DNA from: JAYPHU01 sp964611435 | Lineage (GTDB): Bacteria > Pseudomonadota > Alphaproteobacteria > Rhodospirillales > UBA2165 | Direction: 5' to 3' | Assembly (NCBI GenBank): GCA_964611435.1 | Contig: CAZSXT010000014.1 | Coordinates: forward strand, 1-64,000 | DNA: 64,000 nt | Shown here: positions 61,737 through 64,000 of the stretch, piece by piece | Position numbering within the stretch: position 1 is the first letter of the stretch | Layout: each line of letters starts with the position of its first letter | Made by a program: the position numbers and the translations under genes | Notes under the pieces: generated by a model | The model's database searches: none | Told to the model about the DNA's origin: nothing | What the model saw: the letters and a program-made list of their open reading frames with translations, nothing else

Positions 61737-63377
61737 ATGACGACGATGAGCGGCGCCGAGGCGCTGGTGCAGTCGATCAAGAGCTATGGCGTGGACACCA
61801 TCTTTGCGCTGCCGGGCGCGCAGTTGGACCCCCTGTTCGACGTGCTGTACCGGGAACAAGACTCCATCCGCGTCATTCATACCCGTCATGAACAAGGCAC
61901 CGCCTATATGGCGTTCGGCTATGCCCAGTCCACGGGCCGGGTGGGCGTGAACCTGGTGGTGCCGGGGCCTGGTGTGCTGAATGCCGCCTCCGGGCTTTGC
62001 ACGGCTCATGCCTGCGGCGCGCCGGTCCTATGTCTGGCGGGACAAATTCCGTCCAAATATATCGGCCAGGGCATCGGCCAGCTTCACGAACTGGCGGATC
62101 AGCCGGGCGCGCTGGCTTCGGTTACCAAATGGCGGGGGCGGGCGGAAAGTGCGGCGGATGCGCCGGCCAAGGTGCGGGAAGCCTTTGTACAGTTGAACAG
62201 CGGCCGCAAACAGCCGGTATTGCTGGAAATGGCGCCAGACATCATGGCTCGGCCCGGCGAGGTGGAACTGCTGAACCCGGTAGAAGATTTCCAGGAATAC
62301 GATCCGGAACCCGACGAGGATCTGGTCGAACAGGCCGCGGCGCTTTTGGGTAATGCGGAAAACCCCGGCATCTTTATCGGTGGCGGCATCTATGGCGCGG
62401 AAGAGGCATTGCTGGCGCTCGCCGAAGACTTGCAGGCGCCGGTCTATACCTCGCCCCACGGGCATGGAGCGATCGATTCACGCCATTATCTGGCCCAGAA
62501 CCTTATGTGCGCCAAAGACATTTGGGACACGATCGATGTCGTGCTAGCGGTGGGCACTCGCTATCAGTCGCCCGGCAGCTGGCCCAAGATCGATGGACAA
62601 AAACTGATCCGCATTGATATCGATCCCAAGCAGTCTTTGAATGTGGCCACGCCGGATATCCACATCGTCTCCACGGCGGAGAAGACGTTGACCCAGATCG
62701 TCAATCGGTTGCAGCGGCACAACCAAAGCCGGGATAACCGGGAAGAAGAACTGGCCGCGCACAAGTCCAAAATCATGTCCGATTTTGCGACGCTGGATCC
62801 CCAGCATTCCTACGCCATGGTCGTCCGCGAGGAACTAGCGGAGGACGGCATCGCCTGCTTTGACGTGACCCAAATTGGGTTCTACGCCTGGTTCGGCTTT
62901 CCGGTCTATGCGCCGCGCACCATGATTCAGTCCGGCTATCAGGGCACACTCGGGTATGTCTTCCCGACGGCATTGGGCGCAAAGGTCGCCAACCCGGACA
63001 AGCAGGTGGTCGCAGTCACCGGCGATGGCGGCTTTATGTTCAATGTGCAAGAGCTGGCCACCGCAGCGCAGCACAACATCAACACCGTGACCGTCGTTTT
63101 CAATGACGGCGCGTTCGGCAACGTGAAGCGGAACCAGAAAGAGACCTTCGACGGCCGTTACATCGCATCAGAACTCAAAAATCCGGATTTCGTCAAATTG
63201 GCCGAGGCCTTTGGGGTCATGGGGTTGCGCACTGACTCCCCTGAAGGATTGCGAGGTGCGCTGCGCGAAGCCTTCAAAGCAGATGGTCCGGTCCTGATTG
63301 AGGTACAGGTGGGCGAAATGCCGTCTGCCTGGCCGTTCATGCCCTTGGTGCGGGCCAAGGATCAAACCAACGAGTAG
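61737..63377 (+). CDS. ThDP-dependent enzyme, acetolactate synthase-like
   Basis: A 546-residue enzyme of the acetolactate synthase/pyruvate-decarboxylase superfamily. The N-terminal domain has the catalytic Glu in T-R-H-E-Q-G-T-A-Y-M-A, and the C-terminal ThDP motif G-D-G-G-F-M-F-N-V-Q-E-L continues to V-V-F-N-D-G-A-F-G-N. No small regulatory subunit (ilvH) follows, so it is probably a catabolic or 2-oxoacid-type member and not the biosynthetic IlvB. GGGAGAG precedes the ATG. Confidence 0.88.
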   Translation: MTTMSGAEALVQSIKSYGVDTIFALPGAQLDPLFDVLYREQDSIRVIHTRHEQGTAYMAFGYAQSTGRVGVNLVVPGPGVLNAASGLCTAHACGAPVLCLAGQIPSKYIGQGIGQLHELADQPGALASVTKWRGRAESAADAPAKVREAFVQLNSGRKQPVLLEMAPDIMARPGEVELLNPVEDFQEYDPEPDEDLVEQAAALLGNAENPGIFIGGGIYGAEEALLALAEDLQAPVYTSPHGHGAIDSRHYLAQNLMCAKDIWDTIDVVLAVGTRYQSPGSWPKIDGQKLIRIDIDPKQSLNVATPDIHIVSTAEKTLTQIVNRLQRHNQSRDNREEELAAHKSKIMSDFATLDPQHSYAMVVREELAEDGIACFDVTQIGFYAWFGFPVYAPRTMIQSGYQGTLGYVFPTALGAKVANPDKQVVAVTGDGGFMFNVQELATAAQHNINTVTVVFNDGAFGNVKRNQKETFDGRYIASELKNPDFVKLAEAFGVMGLRTDSPEGLRGALREAFKADGPVLIEVQVGEMPSAWPFMPLVRAKDQTNE

Positions 63378-63404
63378 TGGTCTGTATAGGGCCGGGGGTC
63401 GGCG

Positions 63405-64000
63405 ATGACGGCGCTGGAAAAGGCCGGCGCCATGATCGACGCGATTCCGTCCAACGTCCGGGGCATGTTCATGATGACCCTGGCGGCGGGCATCGCCGCG
63501 TCCATGCATGCGGTGGTGCGCCATACTGCAGAGACGGATATGCATCCGTTCGAGATATTCTTTTTCCGCCAGTTGATCGCCATCGCGCTACTGTTGCCGG
63601 TATTTATGAAGATCGGCATGGACGAGCTGAAGACCGAACGGCCCTATACCCACATAGCCCGGGGCGCGTTCCAGACCGTGGGCGGCATGACATGGTTTTG
63701 GGCGCTGAGCATCCTGCCGCTGGCAAAAGTCACCGCGTTGAACCTGTCGACCGCCCTGTTCGCCGTTCTGGGCGCGATTTTATTCCTGGGCGAAAAGCCG
63801 GATAGTAAGCGGACGTTTGCTCTCTTGTTCGGCTTTGCTGGTGTGTTGGTTGTCGTCCGTCCGGGTGTTGAGATTATCAGTCTCGGGGTTGTCCTGGTGT
63901 TGGCGTCGCGGGTCTTTTCGGCGACCGGCAAGGTGATCGCCAAAAGCCTGGCGGGCACGGAGCGGACGCCGACGATTGTGCTCTATACGGCGTGCACTAT
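63405..64000 (+). CDS. EamA/DMT-family transporter (truncated by window end)
   Basis: An open frame starting at ATG 63405 and running off the window end, at least 198 residues. It reads M-T-A-L-E-K-A-G-A-M then about six helices with H-A-V-V-R-H near the start, F-F-R-Q-L-I-A-I-A, G-A-I-L-F-L-G-E-K-P and A-L-L-F-G-F-A-G-V-L-V-V-V-R-P-G, typical of EamA 10-helix drug/metabolite transporters. No signal of a frameshift. The C-terminal half is outside the window. Confidence 0.85.
   Translation, partial: MTALEKAGAMIDAIPSNVRGMFMMTLAAGIAASMHAVVRHTAETDMHPFEIFFFRQLIAIALLLPVFMKIGMDELKTERPYTHIARGAFQTVGGMTWFWALSILPLAKVTALNLSTALFAVLGAILFLGEKPDSKRTFALLFGFAGVLVVVRPGVEIISLGVVLVLASRVFSATGKVIAKSLAGTERTPTIVLYTACT

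Noticed and set aside
1..64000. tRNA, rRNA, riboswitch or insertion sequence
   Set aside because: Intergenic regions are short (all under 300 bases) and I found no cloverleaf, conserved RNA element, transposase frame or flanking inverted repeat pair that I could support by eye.

Overview
The window is a gene-dense chromosomal segment (50 credible protein genes, no rRNA, tRNA, CRISPR array or insertion sequence seen). Gene content points to an alphaproteobacterium, probably a free-living Rhodospirillales-type organism: two DctPQM TRAP transporters, a DUF1244 protein, a NodU-type carbamoyltransferase next to TPR glycosyltransferases, heme A synthase CtaA, a FixL/FixJ-type two-component pair, and several aromatic-catabolism enzymes. 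The lineage is an inference from gene families, not a search result.

Region 1 (about 0.4-14 kb) is the most unusual part. Two gene runs meet tail to tail at 5.74 kb. The plus run encodes a 977-residue secreted low-complexity protein, an FHA protein, a MotA/TolQ/ExbB-type channel protein, a second FHA protein with two DET-type acidic threonine motifs, and a PP2C phosphatase. The minus run encodes a lipoprotein, a secreted cysteine-containing protein, a membrane Ser/Thr kinase with a C-terminal FGE-sulfatase-like domain, a membrane protein with a degenerate FHA-like tail, and two paralogous VWA proteins. The VWA proteins carry a MotB-like N-terminal transmembrane helix with a conserved aspartate. 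Together they look like a proton-driven (MotAB/ExbBD-like) envelope machine whose OmpA-type domain has been replaced by VWA domains and which is controlled by threonine phosphorylation. I know of no described system with exactly this composition.

Region 2 (14-30.5 kb) holds a methyltransferase-like membrane protein, TRAP transporter 1, an aromatic-ring flavin monooxygenase, a polysaccharide flippase, an arylsulfotransferase-like protein, a secreted TPR-CHAT protein, an MscS channel, TRAP transporter 2, an ABM-domain protein and a BON protein. Region 3 (30.6-38.6 kb) holds a sensor kinase/FixJ-type regulator pair, a UbiX-type flavin prenyltransferase, a sulfatase with an atypical CxG motif, gentisate 1,2-dioxygenase, an MFS transporter and a DUF1244 protein.

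Region 4 (38.6-43 kb) is one gene for a 1396-residue membrane-anchored coiled-coil protein. It consists of 45 uninterrupted units of 25 residues (one unit has 21), preceded upstream by a perfect DnaA box. Region 5 (43-48 kb) is a probable aromatic-acid catabolic operon: LLM flavin monooxygenase (opposite strand), a 4,5-dihydroxyphthalate-decarboxylase-family protein, two class II aldolase-family proteins and a shikimate dehydrogenase homologue. Region 6 (48-54 kb) is a glycosylation island: TPR-GT9-like protein, GT2-like protein, SPINDLY-type O-GlcNAc transferase homologue and a NodU/CmcH carbamoyltransferase. Region 7 (54-64 kb) is mostly housekeeping: CtaA, a chemoreceptor with a charged linker, a class III aminotransferase, a DHH phosphoesterase, CtpA protease, a ThDP-dependent enzyme and a truncated EamA transporter.

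The genome is compact: many genes overlap by ATGA or GTGA, and three convergent pairs overlap at their stop codons.
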